A DNA stretch of 64,000 nt from NCBI GenBank assembly GCA_947499595.1, contig CANMOY010000005.1, forward strand, positions 62,001 through 126,000. Reading direction: 5' to 3'. Both the position numbers and the translations under genes were made by a program. Numbering within the stretch: the stretch's first letter is position 1; each line of letters starts with the position of its first letter. Shown here one piece after another: positions 8,418-17,687 of the stretch. The DNA is from an uncultured Mesonia sp. Lineage in GTDB: Bacteria; Bacteroidota; Bacteroidia; Flavobacteriales; Flavobacteriaceae. The notes beneath the pieces are model-generated. The model had not been told where the DNA came from and ran no database searches. It worked only from the letters and a program-made list of their open reading frames with translations.

Positions 8418-9587
8418 ATGAAAAAAACAATCAGCAAAACCATTTTAGCCACAGCCCTTTTGGGTATGCTGTTCTCGTGCAGCAGCGATGACGAAGGAAA
8501 CTCAAGCAACAACCCTGTGAATGAGGATATTCTTCAAGGTGACGTACTTACAGGTGAAATCACGCAAGACTTATTTGTTCCTAAAGGAAATTACGCTCTT
8601 CGCGGAGCGGTCTCTGTTAAAGATGGTGCTACTTTAACCATAGAAAAAGGTACTACTTTTACGGTAACTGCCGAAGATCAAGCTGCCGGAATCAACCTTT
8701 TGTTCGTTGAGCAAGGTGGTAAAATAATGGCTGAAGGTACAGCACAAGAGCCAATTGTATTTACTTCTGAGAATAAAAATGCAGAAGGAGGCGATGGCGA
8801 TTGGGGTGGTATTGGCATACACGGTAAAGCTAAAATGAACGCTCCTGGCGGCACTTCTTTATCTGAAGCAGGACAATTGCCTTACGGCGGAAACGACGAT
8901 AACGACAACTCTGGAGTTTTACGATATGTTCGTGTAGAGTATGCCGGTCAAGCCTCTTCAGATGGTCAATTTGAATTCAATGCTTTCTCGTTTTTTGCAG
9001 TGGGAAGCGGTACTGTAGTAGAGTATTGCGAAGCATTTGAAGGTGCAGATGACGGTTTTGAGTTTTATGGAGGTACGGTAAATGCCAAGAACCTTTCAGC
9101 CGTAGGAATGGAAGATGATTCAATCGATTGGGATGAAGGTTTCCGCGGAAGCTTAAACAACGTTGTGATTTACCAATACGATGCTACTGGAGATTTTGCT
9201 TTTGAATTAGCCAACAGAAGTGGAGAGAACAATGCTAGCCCACGCTCTAAAGCCCAAGTGAGTAATGTTACCCTACGAGGACACAATAGACCTGGTAAAG
9301 CTGCATTTGACTTAAAACAAGGTACGGCGGGTATTTTTGACAATATTGTAGGATATAATTATGACAGCATGATTTTTGTAAACGATCAAACACAAGAAGT
9401 AACTAATGGTGAATTATCTTTTACCAATACTTTCTTTGACCAGTACAACAACTTAGTGGTTAATAACGTAGATCAGACCGACATTGCCACTCAATTAATC
9501 GATGAAAACCCTGCGGCAAGTGGTGCAGATGAAAGCGCTTTTGCCAATTGGACTAATTTCTCGGCTCAAGGCGGATTCAATCAGTAA
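8418..9587 (+). CDS. Outer-surface lipoprotein, partner of the TonB receptor
   Basis: A 389-residue lipoprotein with lipobox MLFSC (Cys21) followed by an acidic SSDDEGNS stretch, resembling lipoprotein export signals of Bacteroidota. The body is rich in glycine and aspartate, with repeated beta-type segments such as VRVEYAG, DDGFEFYGGTVNAKN and EDDSIDWDEGF, suggesting a right-handed beta-helix. Similar proteins are often found directly after this type of TonB receptor and are sometimes loosely labelled as transporters. It probably binds or processes the receptor substrate at the cell surface. It shares the receptor's operon and is followed by a strong hairpin. Confidence 0.75.
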   Translation: MKKTISKTILATALLGMLFSCSSDDEGNSSNNPVNEDILQGDVLTGEITQDLFVPKGNYALRGAVSVKDGATLTIEKGTTFTVTAEDQAAGINLLFVEQGGKIMAEGTAQEPIVFTSENKNAEGGDGDWGGIGIHGKAKMNAPGGTSLSEAGQLPYGGNDDNDNSGVLRYVRVEYAGQASSDGQFEFNAFSFFAVGSGTVVEYCEAFEGADDGFEFYGGTVNAKNLSAVGMEDDSIDWDEGFRGSLNNVVIYQYDATGDFAFELANRSGENNASPRSKAQVSNVTLRGHNRPGKAAFDLKQGTAGIFDNIVGYNYDSMIFVNDQTQEVTNGELSFTNTFFDQYNNLVVNNVDQTDIATQLIDENPAASGADESAFANWTNFSAQGGFNQ

Positions 9588-9596
9588 ATCAAACAA

Positions 9597-9632
9597 TAAC
9601 AGTGGGAAAGTTTTAAATCTTTCCCACTGTTA
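9597..9632 (+). terminator. Hairpin after the receptor/lipoprotein operon
   Basis: A perfect 14-bp inverted repeat (9597-9610 with 9619-9632) with an 8-base loop lies 9 bases after the lipoprotein stop. It lacks a long T run, so it may stabilise the mRNA end as much as terminate. Confidence 0.6.
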
Positions 9633-9752
9633 AATAAATAAACCCTAAATTTAGTTTTTAATCAATTAACAATCAGGTCTATATATTATCGCCTAATAAG
9701 TTAAGAAATAAAAAAATTGATTAAAATCATACCAAATCCTAGTACATATTTG

Positions 9753-9760
9753 TACCTTTG
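9753..9760 (+). promoter_or_regulatory. -7 promoter box (TACCTTTG) of the T9SS protein gene
   Basis: Exact match to the TAnnTTTG box of Bacteroidota. It implies transcription from about 9766, which excludes the upstream TTG and ATG (9758, 9761) as starts and supports the ATG at 9785. Confidence 0.55.
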
Positions 9761-9784
9761 ATGACATCATTAAATAAATTTATT

Positions 9785-11518
9785 ATGCAAAAAATTACTT
9801 TTTTAACTTTCATGCTCCTTACAGGCTTATTTAGTTTTGCTCAAGGACCTATTATTACCATGATTTCCGATGGGGATTGTTCAGGTGGTAATCCTAAAGT
9901 ATTAGAAATCTACGCTCAAGGTACTGTAGATTTTTCTTTGTACTCTTTAGAGAACCAAACCAATGCCAATACCACTTGGGGTAACGCTTTAAACTTAGCT
10001 TCTCTTGGTACCCTTACCGATGCTTTTGCTTATGTGTATGCAGATGACCCGAGTTTTGCAACTGAGTTTCCTAGCGCAACCAATACCTTTGCTACTACGG
10101 CAAGTGTGATGAATTTTAACGGTAATGACCGTATTCGCCTAGTTTTAGATAGTAACCCAAGCGTATCTGTAGATGAGTACGGCGTAGACAGCCAAGACGG
10201 TACAGGAGAAGTTTGGGAATACAAAGATGGCTACGCGAAGCGTAAGTCTGGTACTACGGCTGGTACATTTGCCGCAGCCGATTGGGATTTCTATAACGGA
10301 GCCTTAGATGGTTTAGGTGCTTGCCAAGGTGGTGCAACTTTTGAGAGCATCATTGGTTTAGGAACTTATACTACAGCTGGTACTCCATGCCCATTAAGCT
10401 TTACTATTACAGACGTAAGCTGTGATGCAAAAACTAGTGGTACAGACACGTATACCGTTACTGCTTCATTTTCAGGTGGAGGAACAGAAACTTATACGCT
10501 TAGTCTTAATGAAGGTACCTTAGGAGGTGACGATGCCAATACACAAGCAACAGGTACGGTTACTATTTCAGGTATTACCGAAGGAACCGACTTGAACTAT
10601 ACCATTACTAGTGCCAACTGTAACATTTCAGGAACCATAACTTCTCCTGCTTGTGACCCGTCTACCCCTGTTGCAGATTTAGCTACCTTAAGAACACAAA
10701 CCTTAAACGAGAAATACATCTTAACCGGTGAAGCTGTACTTACTATGCAACAGTCTTTTAGAGGTCAGAAGTATATTCAAGATGCTACTGCTGCAATCTT
10801 AATCGATGATAACAACGGTGTAATTACTACTACGTATAACATCGGTGACGGAATTACAGGAATTGAGGGTACCTTAACCGAGTTTGGTGGCATTATGCAA
10901 TTTGTACCAGAAACCGATCCAGGTGCAGCTACTTCAACAGGTAATAACGTTGCTCCACAAATTCTTACTATCAGTGCTTATAATGCTAATCCTGAGATGT
11001 ATGAGTCTGAGTTAATTGCATTTCAAAATGTAACCATTACTGAAGCAGATGGTACAGCTACTTTTGCAACTGGCACCAACTATACTTTAAACGATGGTAA
11101 TGACAATACAGTATTAAGAACCAACTTCTACAGTGCAGATTATATTGGTACCGTAATCGCGGGACAATACCAAAATGTAGTAGGAATCGCTTCATCTTAC
11201 GATGACGGAACAAACGTAACTGCTCAAATATTCCCAAGAAGTTCTAACGACTTTAACGCTGCCTTATCTACTCAATCTGTTGAGTTATTAAGCAAAATCA
11301 ATATGTACCCTAACCCTGCTAACGGATCTGTGGTTAACTTTGAGTACCGCGATTTAAATCAGGTAGAAGTGAGTGTTTACACGATTTTAGGAGAGCGAAT
11401 TTTTAAGGCAAATAACGCTGTAAAAAGTATCGACGTTTCTAACCTTGCTGCTGGTATGTACTTGGTACAAATCAAAGCAGATGGTAACACTGTAACCCAA
11501 AAGCTAATTGTAGAATAA
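9785..11518 (+). CDS. T9SS type A-sorted secreted protein with lamin-tail-like and DUF5689 domains
   Basis: A 577-residue secreted protein. The signal peptide ends near LFSFAQ. The next roughly 160 residues resemble a lamin-tail domain of the kind beginning ITMISDGDCSGGNPKVLEIY. A DUF5689-type OB-like domain follows (from about LRTQTLNEKYILTGEAVL to FAALSTQ). The last 75 residues are a T9SS type A sorting domain, with KINMYPNPANGS, YTILGERIF and LAAGMYLVQI. Related proteins are often extracellular nucleases or phosphatases, but no catalytic domain is recognisable here. The ATG at 9785 was chosen from the signal peptide and promoter position. Its role beside the receptor operon is inferred. 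Confidence 0.82.
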   Translation: MQKITFLTFMLLTGLFSFAQGPIITMISDGDCSGGNPKVLEIYAQGTVDFSLYSLENQTNANTTWGNALNLASLGTLTDAFAYVYADDPSFATEFPSATNTFATTASVMNFNGNDRIRLVLDSNPSVSVDEYGVDSQDGTGEVWEYKDGYAKRKSGTTAGTFAAADWDFYNGALDGLGACQGGATFESIIGLGTYTTAGTPCPLSFTITDVSCDAKTSGTDTYTVTASFSGGGTETYTLSLNEGTLGGDDANTQATGTVTISGITEGTDLNYTITSANCNISGTITSPACDPSTPVADLATLRTQTLNEKYILTGEAVLTMQQSFRGQKYIQDATAAILIDDNNGVITTTYNIGDGITGIEGTLTEFGGIMQFVPETDPGAATSTGNNVAPQILTISAYNANPEMYESELIAFQNVTITEADGTATFATGTNYTLNDGNDNTVLRTNFYSADYIGTVIAGQYQNVVGIASSYDDGTNVTAQIFPRSSNDFNAALSTQSVELLSKINMYPNPANGSVVNFEYRDLNQVEVSVYTILGERIFKANNAVKSIDVSNLAAGMYLVQIKADGNTVTQKLIVE

Positions 11519-11537
11519 TTTAATTCGTTTCTCAATT

Positions 11538-11570
11538 AAAAAAAGCGCTCTACACCAGAGTGCTTTTTTT
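11538..11570 (+). terminator. Rho-independent terminator of the T9SS protein gene
   Basis: An 8-bp stem with one G-T pair (11544-11551 with 11557-11564), a 5-base loop, flanked by A and T runs, located 25 bases after the stop codon. Confidence 0.85.
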
Positions 11571-11602
11571 ATTCGTAATTTTACCGCAAATGCATTCGCA
11601 AA

Positions 11603-12586
11603 ATGACGAAATTAGAAAATAAAATATTTGCCATTTCCAATCAGCGTACTTTTGACGAGGTTTGTCTTGAAGTTTTCCAATATCAATACCATAAAGTACC
11701 AATTTACAAACAGTTTTGCGATTACCTTAAGGTAGCACCAGAACAGGTAAACCAAAAAGAGGAGATTCCCTTTTTACCCATTCAGTTTTTTAAATCGAAT
11801 AAAATTTATAGTGCAAGCACCTCTGCCGAAGTAGTCTTTAGTAGTAGCGGGACCACAGGACAGACAACTAGCAAACACTATGTAAATGAACTTAACCTTT
11901 ATAAAAAAAGCTTTAGAACTACTTTTAAACAATTTTACGGCAATATTAAAGACTATGCTGTACTAGCTCTGTTACCTGCGTATTTAGAAAGAGAAGGCTC
12001 CTCTCTCATTTTTATGGCGCAAGATTTAATCGCAGAAAGCAATCATGCTAAAAGCGGATTTTACCTCAACAATTTAGAAGAATTAGTGCAAACCTTAAAA
12101 TTGCTAGAGTCGCAAAAACAAAAAACTTTATTATTAGGTGTTTCTTTTGCCTTATTGGATCTAGCCGAGCAATTTCCGATGAAATTAGAGCACACAATAA
12201 TAATGGAAACAGGAGGCATGAAAGGCAGACGAAAAGAAATGATTCGGGAAGAATTGCACCAAGTAATTGGTAGAGCATTTAATTTATCAAACATTCATAG
12301 TGAATACGGAATGACAGAACTGCTCTCACAGGCGTACTCGAAGGGAGAAGGAATATTTAAACCAGCTGCCTGGATGGATATTTTAATACGTGATCCTGAA
12401 GAACCCACTAGAATTCTTAAAAACGGAAAAACTGGAGGTATAAACGTAATTGATTTAGCCAATGTGCACTCATGTTCTTTTATTGCAACACAAGATCTCG
12501 GAAGTAAGCTCAACACCAATGAATTTAGGGTTATTGGGCGCTTTGACGCAAGTGATATTCGCGGTTGTAATTTACTTTTATTATAA
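11603..12586 (+). CDS. LuxE-like acyl-protein synthetase/acyltransferase
   Basis: A 327-residue member of the ANL-like LuxE family. The nucleotide-binding loop is visible as SSSGTTGQTTSKH near residue 77, and the later segment HSEYGMTELLSQAY matches the adenylating-enzyme motif that holds the YGxTE core. LuxE-type proteins activate fatty acyl groups as acyl-AMP and move them to a protein thiol. Outside luminescent bacteria the role is unclear, and no luciferase or reductase genes are near. It appears to be a single-gene unit, followed by a strong terminator. Confidence 0.8.
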   Translation: MTKLENKIFAISNQRTFDEVCLEVFQYQYHKVPIYKQFCDYLKVAPEQVNQKEEIPFLPIQFFKSNKIYSASTSAEVVFSSSGTTGQTTSKHYVNELNLYKKSFRTTFKQFYGNIKDYAVLALLPAYLEREGSSLIFMAQDLIAESNHAKSGFYLNNLEELVQTLKLLESQKQKTLLLGVSFALLDLAEQFPMKLEHTIIMETGGMKGRRKEMIREELHQVIGRAFNLSNIHSEYGMTELLSQAYSKGEGIFKPAAWMDILIRDPEEPTRILKNGKTGGINVIDLANVHSCSFIATQDLGSKLNTNEFRVIGRFDASDIRGCNLLLL

Positions 12587-12688
12587 AATTTTGTTAAAGT
12601 TATTTTTAAGTGTAAGTTTTTTGCCTTAAATTCGTCTTATATTATGCTAAGATGAAAGTTTTTTCATAATAGATTGGTTAGTTAGTAG

Positions 12689-12720
12689 GAAACCCCAGCA
12701 CTGCTGGGGTTTCTTTTTTT
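12689..12720 (+). terminator. Strong terminator after the LuxE-like gene
   Basis: An 8-bp GC-rich stem, AACCCCAG with CTGGGGTT (12691-12698 with 12704-12711), followed by a T run. It lies 104 bases after the stop, leaving room for a short leader or small RNA. Confidence 0.85.
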
Positions 12721-12744
12721 ATACCGGTATTTTAAAACTTCGGT

Positions 12745-14043
12745 TTAATCCGCAATAGCGATAATATAGGTATTCTTCTTTCCTTTATTAAGAATCACAT
12801 ATTGATCATTGATTAGATCTTCTAGTTGAATAACAAAATCCTCCTTTACTTTTTCTTTATTTACCGCAATACTATTGGCTTGAAGAGCTCTTCTCGCTTC
12901 ACCATTACTAGATAAAAAATTAGTCTTAGCCGAGAGAGCTGCAATCATATCTAAGCCTTGCTTAATATCGGCTCTGCTCACCACTGCCTGTGGCACTCCT
13001 TCAAAGACATCTAGAAAAGTAGCTTTATCTAATTGTTTTAAGTCTTCTGATGTGCTCTTTCCAAAAAGGACTTTTGAGGCCTGAATAGCTTTTTCATAAT
13101 CCTCTTCGCCGTGCACCATTTTGGTCACCTCTTCTCCTAATCGTTTTTGAAGTAAACGTAAATGAGGAGCCTCCTGATGTTCTTTCAAAAGGTTCTGGAT
13201 TTCTTGCTGACTTAAAAAGGTAAATATCTTAATATATTTTTCGGCATCTTTATCGCTAGTATTTAACCAATATTGGTAAAATTTGTAGGGTGAGGTACGC
13301 TCTTTATCTAACCAAATATTACCCCCTTCTGTTTTTCCAAATTTTGTACCATCAGCTTTTGTAATCAACGGACAGGTTAAAGCATAAGCTTTACCTTTCC
13401 CGATTCTTCTTATCATTTCTGTACCCGTAGTAATATTACCCCATTGGTCGCTACCTCCCATTTGTAGGGTGCAATCTTTTTGCTGATAAAGGTGTAAAAA
13501 ATCATAACCTTGAATCAATTGATAAGTAAATTCAGTAAAACTCATCCCTTCTTTAGATTCAGCACTGAAACGTTTCTTCACAGAATCTTTTGCCATCATA
13601 TAATTTACTGTGATATGTTTACCTATATCACGTGCAAAGTCTAAAAAAGAAAAATTCTTCATCCAGTCATAGTTATTGACCAAAATTGCATTGTTTTCTC
13701 CTTCAGAAAAATCAAGAAAACGTTCTAATTGCTTTTTAATGCTGTCCTGGTTATGCTTAAGCGTTTCTTCATCTAATAGATTACGCTCTGCCGATTTACC
13801 CGAAGGATCTCCAATCATACCCGTGGCACCACCTATTAAAGCCATTGGTTTATGTCCTGCCAGTTGAAAGTGACGCAGCATCATAACACTTACCAAATGG
13901 CCAATATGCAACGAATCTGCGGTAGGATCTATACCTACATAAGCCGAACGCATTTTTTCAAGTAGATGCTCTTCTGTTCCTGGCATCACATCATTTAACA
14001 TACCTCTCCACTTGAGTTCTTGTACAAAGTTTTTATTCTCCAT
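12745..14043 (-). CDS. tyrS: Tyrosyl-tRNA synthetase TyrS
   Basis: Class I aminoacyl-tRNA synthetase of 432 residues that charges tRNA-Tyr. The HIGH motif is HIGHL near residue 46. The tyrosine-pocket segment QGYDFLHL and the segment [10 protein letters not shown] follow. The KMSKS-loop equivalent is KFGKTEGG. The C-terminal 70 residues form an S4-type RNA-binding domain. The frame is open to 14094, but family members begin with an N-terminus like [10 protein letters not shown], so the ATG at 14043 is chosen. It is divergent from the SDR gene. Confidence 0.95.
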   Translation of the reverse strand: MENKNFVQELKWRGMLNDVMPGTEEHLLEKMRSAYVGIDPTADSLHIGHLVSVMMLRHFQLAGHKPMALIGGATGMIGDPSGKSAERNLLDEETLKHNQDSIKKQLERFLDFSEGENNAILVNNYDWMKNFSFLDFARDIGKHITVNYMMAKDSVKKRFSAESKEGMSFTEFTYQLIQGYDFLHLYQQKDCTLQMGGSDQWGNITTGTEMIRRIGKGKAYALTCPLITKADGTKFGKTEGGNIWLDKERTSPYKFYQYWLNTSDKDAEKYIKIFTFLSQQEIQNLLKEHQEAPHLRLLQKRLGEEVTKMVHGEEDYEKAIQASKVLFGKSTSEDLKQLDKATFLDVFEGVPQAVVSRADIKQGLDMIAALSAKTNFLSSNGEARRALQANSIAVNKEKVKEDFVIQLEDLINDQYVILNKGKKNTYIIAIAD

Positions 14044-14115
14044 TGTTACTGATTTATCTTGGCAAAGATACTGGTTTCTGTATTTATTAAACACAAAAAT
14101 TCCTATATTTACACT

Positions 14116-15135
14116 ATGATTTTAGTGACGGGAGCAACAGGTTTGGTGGGCACACACCTGCTGGCTGAACTGCTTGAAAAGCAAGAAAGTAACATACGTG
14201 CGATTTATAGAGAAGATTATAAAAAAGAGTACAGCTTAAGGCTATTAGCTTCTTATTATCAACTTTCTCATTCGCTTTTAGAACGGATACATTGGGTTAA
14301 ACTTTCTATTCTAGATATCCCTCAACTAGAAAAGGCTATGCAAAACGTAAAATGGGTATTCCATTGCGCAGGTTTAGTAGCCGACGAACCATCGAATCGT
14401 GGCTTTAAGGAATTATACAAAGTTAATGTGGAAGGTACGGCTAACGTAGTAAACCTATCGCTTACAGCAGGGGTACAAAAGCTATGTCACGTTAGCTCTA
14501 TTGCCACTTTAGGGCAAGAGATAAAACCTACAATACCAATCACTGAAACCTCTATAAGAGAAAGCAATCAGGTTTACAGCAATTACAGCATCACTAAGTA
14601 TGGTGCCGAAATGGAAGTATGGCGAGCTTCTCAAGAAAAATTACCAGTAATAATTGTTAATCCTGGAGTTATACTAGGAGCAGGATTCTATGAACAAAGT
14701 AGCGGTAGGTTATTTCAAAAAATTGCAAAAGGTTCAAAGTTTTACATTAACAAAAAAACAGGTTTTACCGACGTTCAAGACCTTTGTAGTATTATGGTCT
14801 TACTAATGCAGAGCCCTATACAAAATGAGTCGTATATCGTTGTTAACCAATCGCTAAGCTTTAAAGAGTTTTTTACGGAAGCAGCACAGCAATTGGGGGT
14901 GCCGGCCCCAAAATTTGAAGCCAAGAAACCTATACTATATTTGTTGTGGCTCATTCAATTTTTAGGTAGAAAACTATTGGGCACACGCCAACACATCAGT
15001 AAAACTTTTGTACGAAACAGCGATACCATGAGGCTATATAGCTCAGAAAAATTATTAAAGCACTTAGATTTTCAATTCACCGATTTGAGTCAAAGCATCA
15101 AACGAATTTGCCAGCATTATCTTCAACAAAAATAG
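14116..15135 (+). CDS. NAD(P)-dependent epimerase/dehydratase-like extended SDR
   Basis: A 339-residue extended short-chain dehydrogenase. The Rossmann motif GATGLVG is at residues 6-12 and the catalytic YxxxK is in YSITKYGAE. It resembles 3-beta-hydroxysteroid dehydrogenase/dihydroflavonol reductase-like proteins; the substrate is unknown. The open frame reaches back to 14059, but the ATG at 14116 starts exactly at the family N-terminus (MILVTGATG). The gene is convergent with the DUF4296 gene; only nine bases separate them and no clear terminator is seen. Confidence 0.85.
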   Translation: MILVTGATGLVGTHLLAELLEKQESNIRAIYREDYKKEYSLRLLASYYQLSHSLLERIHWVKLSILDIPQLEKAMQNVKWVFHCAGLVADEPSNRGFKELYKVNVEGTANVVNLSLTAGVQKLCHVSSIATLGQEIKPTIPITETSIRESNQVYSNYSITKYGAEMEVWRASQEKLPVIIVNPGVILGAGFYEQSSGRLFQKIAKGSKFYINKKTGFTDVQDLCSIMVLLMQSPIQNESYIVVNQSLSFKEFFTEAAQQLGVPAPKFEAKKPILYLLWLIQFLGRKLLGTRQHISKTFVRNSDTMRLYSSEKLLKHLDFQFTDLSQSIKRICQHYLQQK

Positions 15136-15144
15136 TAATGAATA

Positions 15145-15531
15145 TTAGGGTAAGGCATTTGCCTTCTCAACCTCTTTTTCTTTTCTCAATAAGCTATCAT
15201 TAACCGCCTTTTTAGCTTCTAAACGCTCTAAAACTTCTCGATAGATTTGTTCGTTTCTTTCGGCATCTTCAAAATAGTAATTCGCGTTTTCTACAAAAGT
15301 AAGACTGTCTATATTGTATTTTTTCAAGATTAACTTATTCACCTTTATGTCCCGTTGCATAAACTTGGTGCCGCTATACCCTTGAATTGCATCTGTATAA
15401 TGCAAATCAAATAACAAATTTACCATGGTTTCTTCATCTATAAGCGAATCTGGCTTTGGTGCCTCTTCGATATTCTGACAACCAGTTATTACCAAAAAAA
15501 CCATTAGAAAAAGTGCAACTAGATGTTTCAT
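15145..15531 (-). CDS. DUF4296 lipoprotein
   Basis: A 128-residue small lipoprotein with lipobox LVITGC (Cys18). The remainder is helical and highly charged, with the family segment MVNLLFDLHYTDAIQ and a C-terminal coiled-coil-like stretch. DUF4296 proteins are widespread in Bacteroidota and have no known function. Its start overlaps the dihydroorotase stop by four bases, and it is the last gene of a three-gene operon. The association of this family with pyrC and a polyprenol-phosphate glycosyltransferase is a recurrent flavobacterial arrangement as far as I recall. Confidence 0.8.
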   Translation of the reverse strand: MKHLVALFLMVFLVITGCQNIEEAPKPDSLIDEETMVNLLFDLHYTDAIQGYSGTKFMQRDIKVNKLILKKYNIDSLTFVENANYYFEDAERNEQIYREVLERLEAKKAVNDSLLRKEKEVEKANALP

Positions 15532-16871
15532 GATCTTTGAAAACTTAAAGCTTGTGCATTTCGAACATCTAATACTTTAAAATTATGGTAAACCAATGCA
15601 CCATTTACAAAAGTATGTGTGATTCGTGACTTAAAAGTTGTTTTTTCAAATGGCGACCACCCGCATTTATATAATATATTTTCTTTTTGCACTGTCCAAG
15701 GCGCATTTAGATCGACTAAAACCAAATCGGCTTTATAGCCTTCACGGATAAAACCTCTCCTTTCAATTTGGAAAAGAATAGCCGGATTATGACACATTTT
15801 TTCGACAATTTTAGGCAAGGTAATCTTACCTTGATGATAAAACTGAAGCATGGCCGGTAAAGCATGCTGTACTAAAGGCCCTCCACTTGGTGCTTTGGTG
15901 TAGACATTATTTTTCTCTTCTAATGTATGTGGCGCATGGTCTGTAGCGATAACGTCTATTTTGTCTTGCAATAAGGCCTTAAACAAGGCTTCCTGATCTT
16001 GTTGTGTTTTAACGGCAGGGTTCCACTTAATCAAGGTTTTTTTATCGGCATAATGGGTGTCATTAAACCAAAGGTGATGTATACAAACCTCGGCGGTTAT
16101 CTTTTTATCCTTTAAGGGCTTTTTCCCATCAAAAAGTTCCATTTCCTTAGCTGTACTCAAATGAAACACGTGAAGTCTTGCACCGGTTTCTTTGGCTAAA
16201 GCAATAGCGCGAGATGAAGATAAATAGCAGGCCTTTTCACTTCTAATCTTGGGATGATTCTCTATGGGGATGTCCTCTCCATATTTGCTTATATACTCTT
16301 CTAAATTATTTTTTATGGTAGTTTCATCTTCACAATGTACGCAAATCAAAACAGGAGATTGCGTAAAAATTTCTTTTAAGACTTCTTCATTATCTACCAA
16401 CATATTACCAGTAGAAGAACCCAAAAATAACTTTAGCGCTGGGGTGGTTTTTGGATCAATTTTTTTGATTTCCTCTAAGTTATCGTTGGTACCGCCAAAC
16501 ATAAAAGAATAATTGGCGTAAGCGGATTTAGCTGCTATAGCAAACTTTTCTGCAAACCTCTCATGTGTAGTGGTTTGTGGTTGAGTGTTGGGCATCTCTA
16601 TGAACGAAGTTATTCCTCCTGCAACAGCTGCCTTACTTCCGTGTTCTATATCTTCTTTATGCGTTAAGCCGGGCTCTCTAAAATGAACTTGATCATCAAT
16701 GGCTCCAGGTAATAGATATTTCCCTTCGGCATCTACCACATGAACATCTTGCGATTTAACACTGATGATTGGCGCCACCTCAACAATGGTATCATTTTCA
16801 ATGTAAACCTCACCTTCTTCAACTTTGCCCTCGTTTACAATCTTAGCATTTTTAATCAATATCTTTTTCAT
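15528..16871 (-). CDS. pyrC: Dihydroorotase-like amidohydrolase, first metal His replaced
   Basis: A 447-residue amidohydrolase of the class I dihydroorotase type, which closes N-carbamoyl-aspartate to dihydroorotate in pyrimidine synthesis. Conserved segments are VHFREPGLTHKEDI, FIEMPNTQPQTTT, HVFHLSTAKEM and ATDHAPHTLEEK. The canonical metal motif HxH appears as QVH (Gln61, His63), so the first zinc ligand is changed; this seems usual in the flavobacterial form, but its effect is unknown. It overlaps the downstream DUF4296 gene by four bases and the upstream glycosyltransferase gene by four bases, so the operon is tightly coupled. Confidence 0.85.
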   Translation of the reverse strand: MKKILIKNAKIVNEGKVEEGEVYIENDTIVEVAPIISVKSQDVHVVDAEGKYLLPGAIDDQVHFREPGLTHKEDIEHGSKAAVAGGITSFIEMPNTQPQTTTHERFAEKFAIAAKSAYANYSFMFGGTNDNLEEIKKIDPKTTPALKLFLGSSTGNMLVDNEEVLKEIFTQSPVLICVHCEDETTIKNNLEEYISKYGEDIPIENHPKIRSEKACYLSSSRAIALAKETGARLHVFHLSTAKEMELFDGKKPLKDKKITAEVCIHHLWFNDTHYADKKTLIKWNPAVKTQQDQEALFKALLQDKIDVIATDHAPHTLEEKNNVYTKAPSGGPLVQHALPAMLQFYHQGKITLPKIVEKMCHNPAILFQIERRGFIREGYKADLVLVDLNAPWTVQKENILYKCGWSPFEKTTFKSRITHTFVNGALVYHNFKVLDVRNAQALSFQRS

Positions 16872-17596
16872 AATTCTTTACCGAATAAACTCTTAAATTT
16901 CATTTTTAAAACGCCAAAAATCGCTTCCGAAATTATGCGCCCGTTCATTTTTGACTTTCCTCTTTCTCTGTCTGTAAAAATAACTGGAACTTCTACAATC
17001 TTAAATTTCTTCAAATATGCTTTAAATTTCATTTCAATTTGAAAAGCATAGCCTATAAATTGTATTTTATCTAAATTAATACCTGTTAATACTTCTCGCT
17101 TATAGCAGACAAAACCAGCCGTAGTATCGTGGATGGGCATACCGGTTATGAACTTAACATATTTAGAGGCCGTATATGACAACAGTATACGTTTCATAGG
17201 CCAGTTAACAACATTAACCCCAGTAACATAACGCGAACCTATGCTCACTTGAGCGTCATTTTCTTCGCAAGCATTAAACAAACGTACTAAATCTTTTGGG
17301 TTGTGAGAAAAATCGGCATCCATTTCAAAAATATGAGTATAACTTCGCGCTAGAGCCCACTTAAATCCGGCAATATAGGCCGTACCCAATCCTGATTTAT
17401 TTGACCTAGAAAGCAAATGAATGCAATCTTTGTACAGTTGCTTTTTCTCTTCTACCAAGGTTGCAGTACCATCTGGCGAATTATCGTCTACCACCAAAAC
17501 GTCAAAGCTAAGCGGAAGGCGCAAAATAGCATCCAGAATATGCCCAATATTCTCGGCCTCGTTATAGGTAGGTATGATGACTAAGCGATTGGACAT
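16868..17596 (-). CDS. Polyprenol monophosphomannose synthase-like glycosyltransferase (GT2)
   Basis: A 242-residue GT2 enzyme resembling dolichyl/polyprenyl-phosphate mannose synthase, which makes a lipid-linked sugar for use outside the membrane. Motifs are VIIPTYNEAENIG, VVDDNSPDGTA and the metal-binding MDADFSHNP, then GSRYVTGVNVVNWP. No long membrane segment follows the catalytic domain. The open frame reaches a TTG at 17611, but that codon lies within the -7 box, so the ATG at 17596 is the likely start. It is first in the operon with pyrC and the DUF4296 gene. Confidence 0.85.
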   Translation of the reverse strand: MSNRLVIIPTYNEAENIGHILDAILRLPLSFDVLVVDDNSPDGTATLVEEKKQLYKDCIHLLSRSNKSGLGTAYIAGFKWALARSYTHIFEMDADFSHNPKDLVRLFNACEENDAQVSIGSRYVTGVNVVNWPMKRILLSYTASKYVKFITGMPIHDTTAGFVCYKREVLTGINLDKIQFIGYAFQIEMKFKAYLKKFKIVEVPVIFTDRERGKSKMNGRIISEAIFGVLKMKFKSLFGKEL

Positions 17597-17608
17597 ATTT
17601 TTTGGTGA

Positions 17609-17616
17609 CAAATGTA
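17609..17616 (-). promoter_or_regulatory. -7 promoter box of the glycosyltransferase/pyrC operon
   Basis: On the minus strand this reads TACATTTG, an exact TAnnTTTG match, 12 bases before the chosen ATG at 17596. No convincing -33 TTG was found. Confidence 0.5.
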
Positions 17617-17662
17617 CTTATTTTTAGGATGAAATATTAAGCCCTATCCGTCAATTTAGTCT

Positions 17663-17670
17663 TAAATTTG
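17663..17670 (+). promoter_or_regulatory. -7 promoter box of the DUF4271/hemD unit
   Basis: TAAATTTG matches TAnnTTTG exactly. Transcription from about 17676 would place the TTG at 17679 at the very 5' end, favouring the TTG at 17688 as start. Confidence 0.5.
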
Positions 17671-17687
17671 CAAATAAATTGTGTAGC

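Noticed and set aside
9758..9784. Upstream TTG/ATG starts for the T9SS protein
   Set aside because: They lie in or right after an exact -7 promoter box, so they would not be in the transcript as usable starts, and they precede rather than improve the signal peptide.
12061..12519. Several minus-strand frames inside the LuxE-like gene
   Set aside because: The plus-strand gene has intact family motifs across the same bases.
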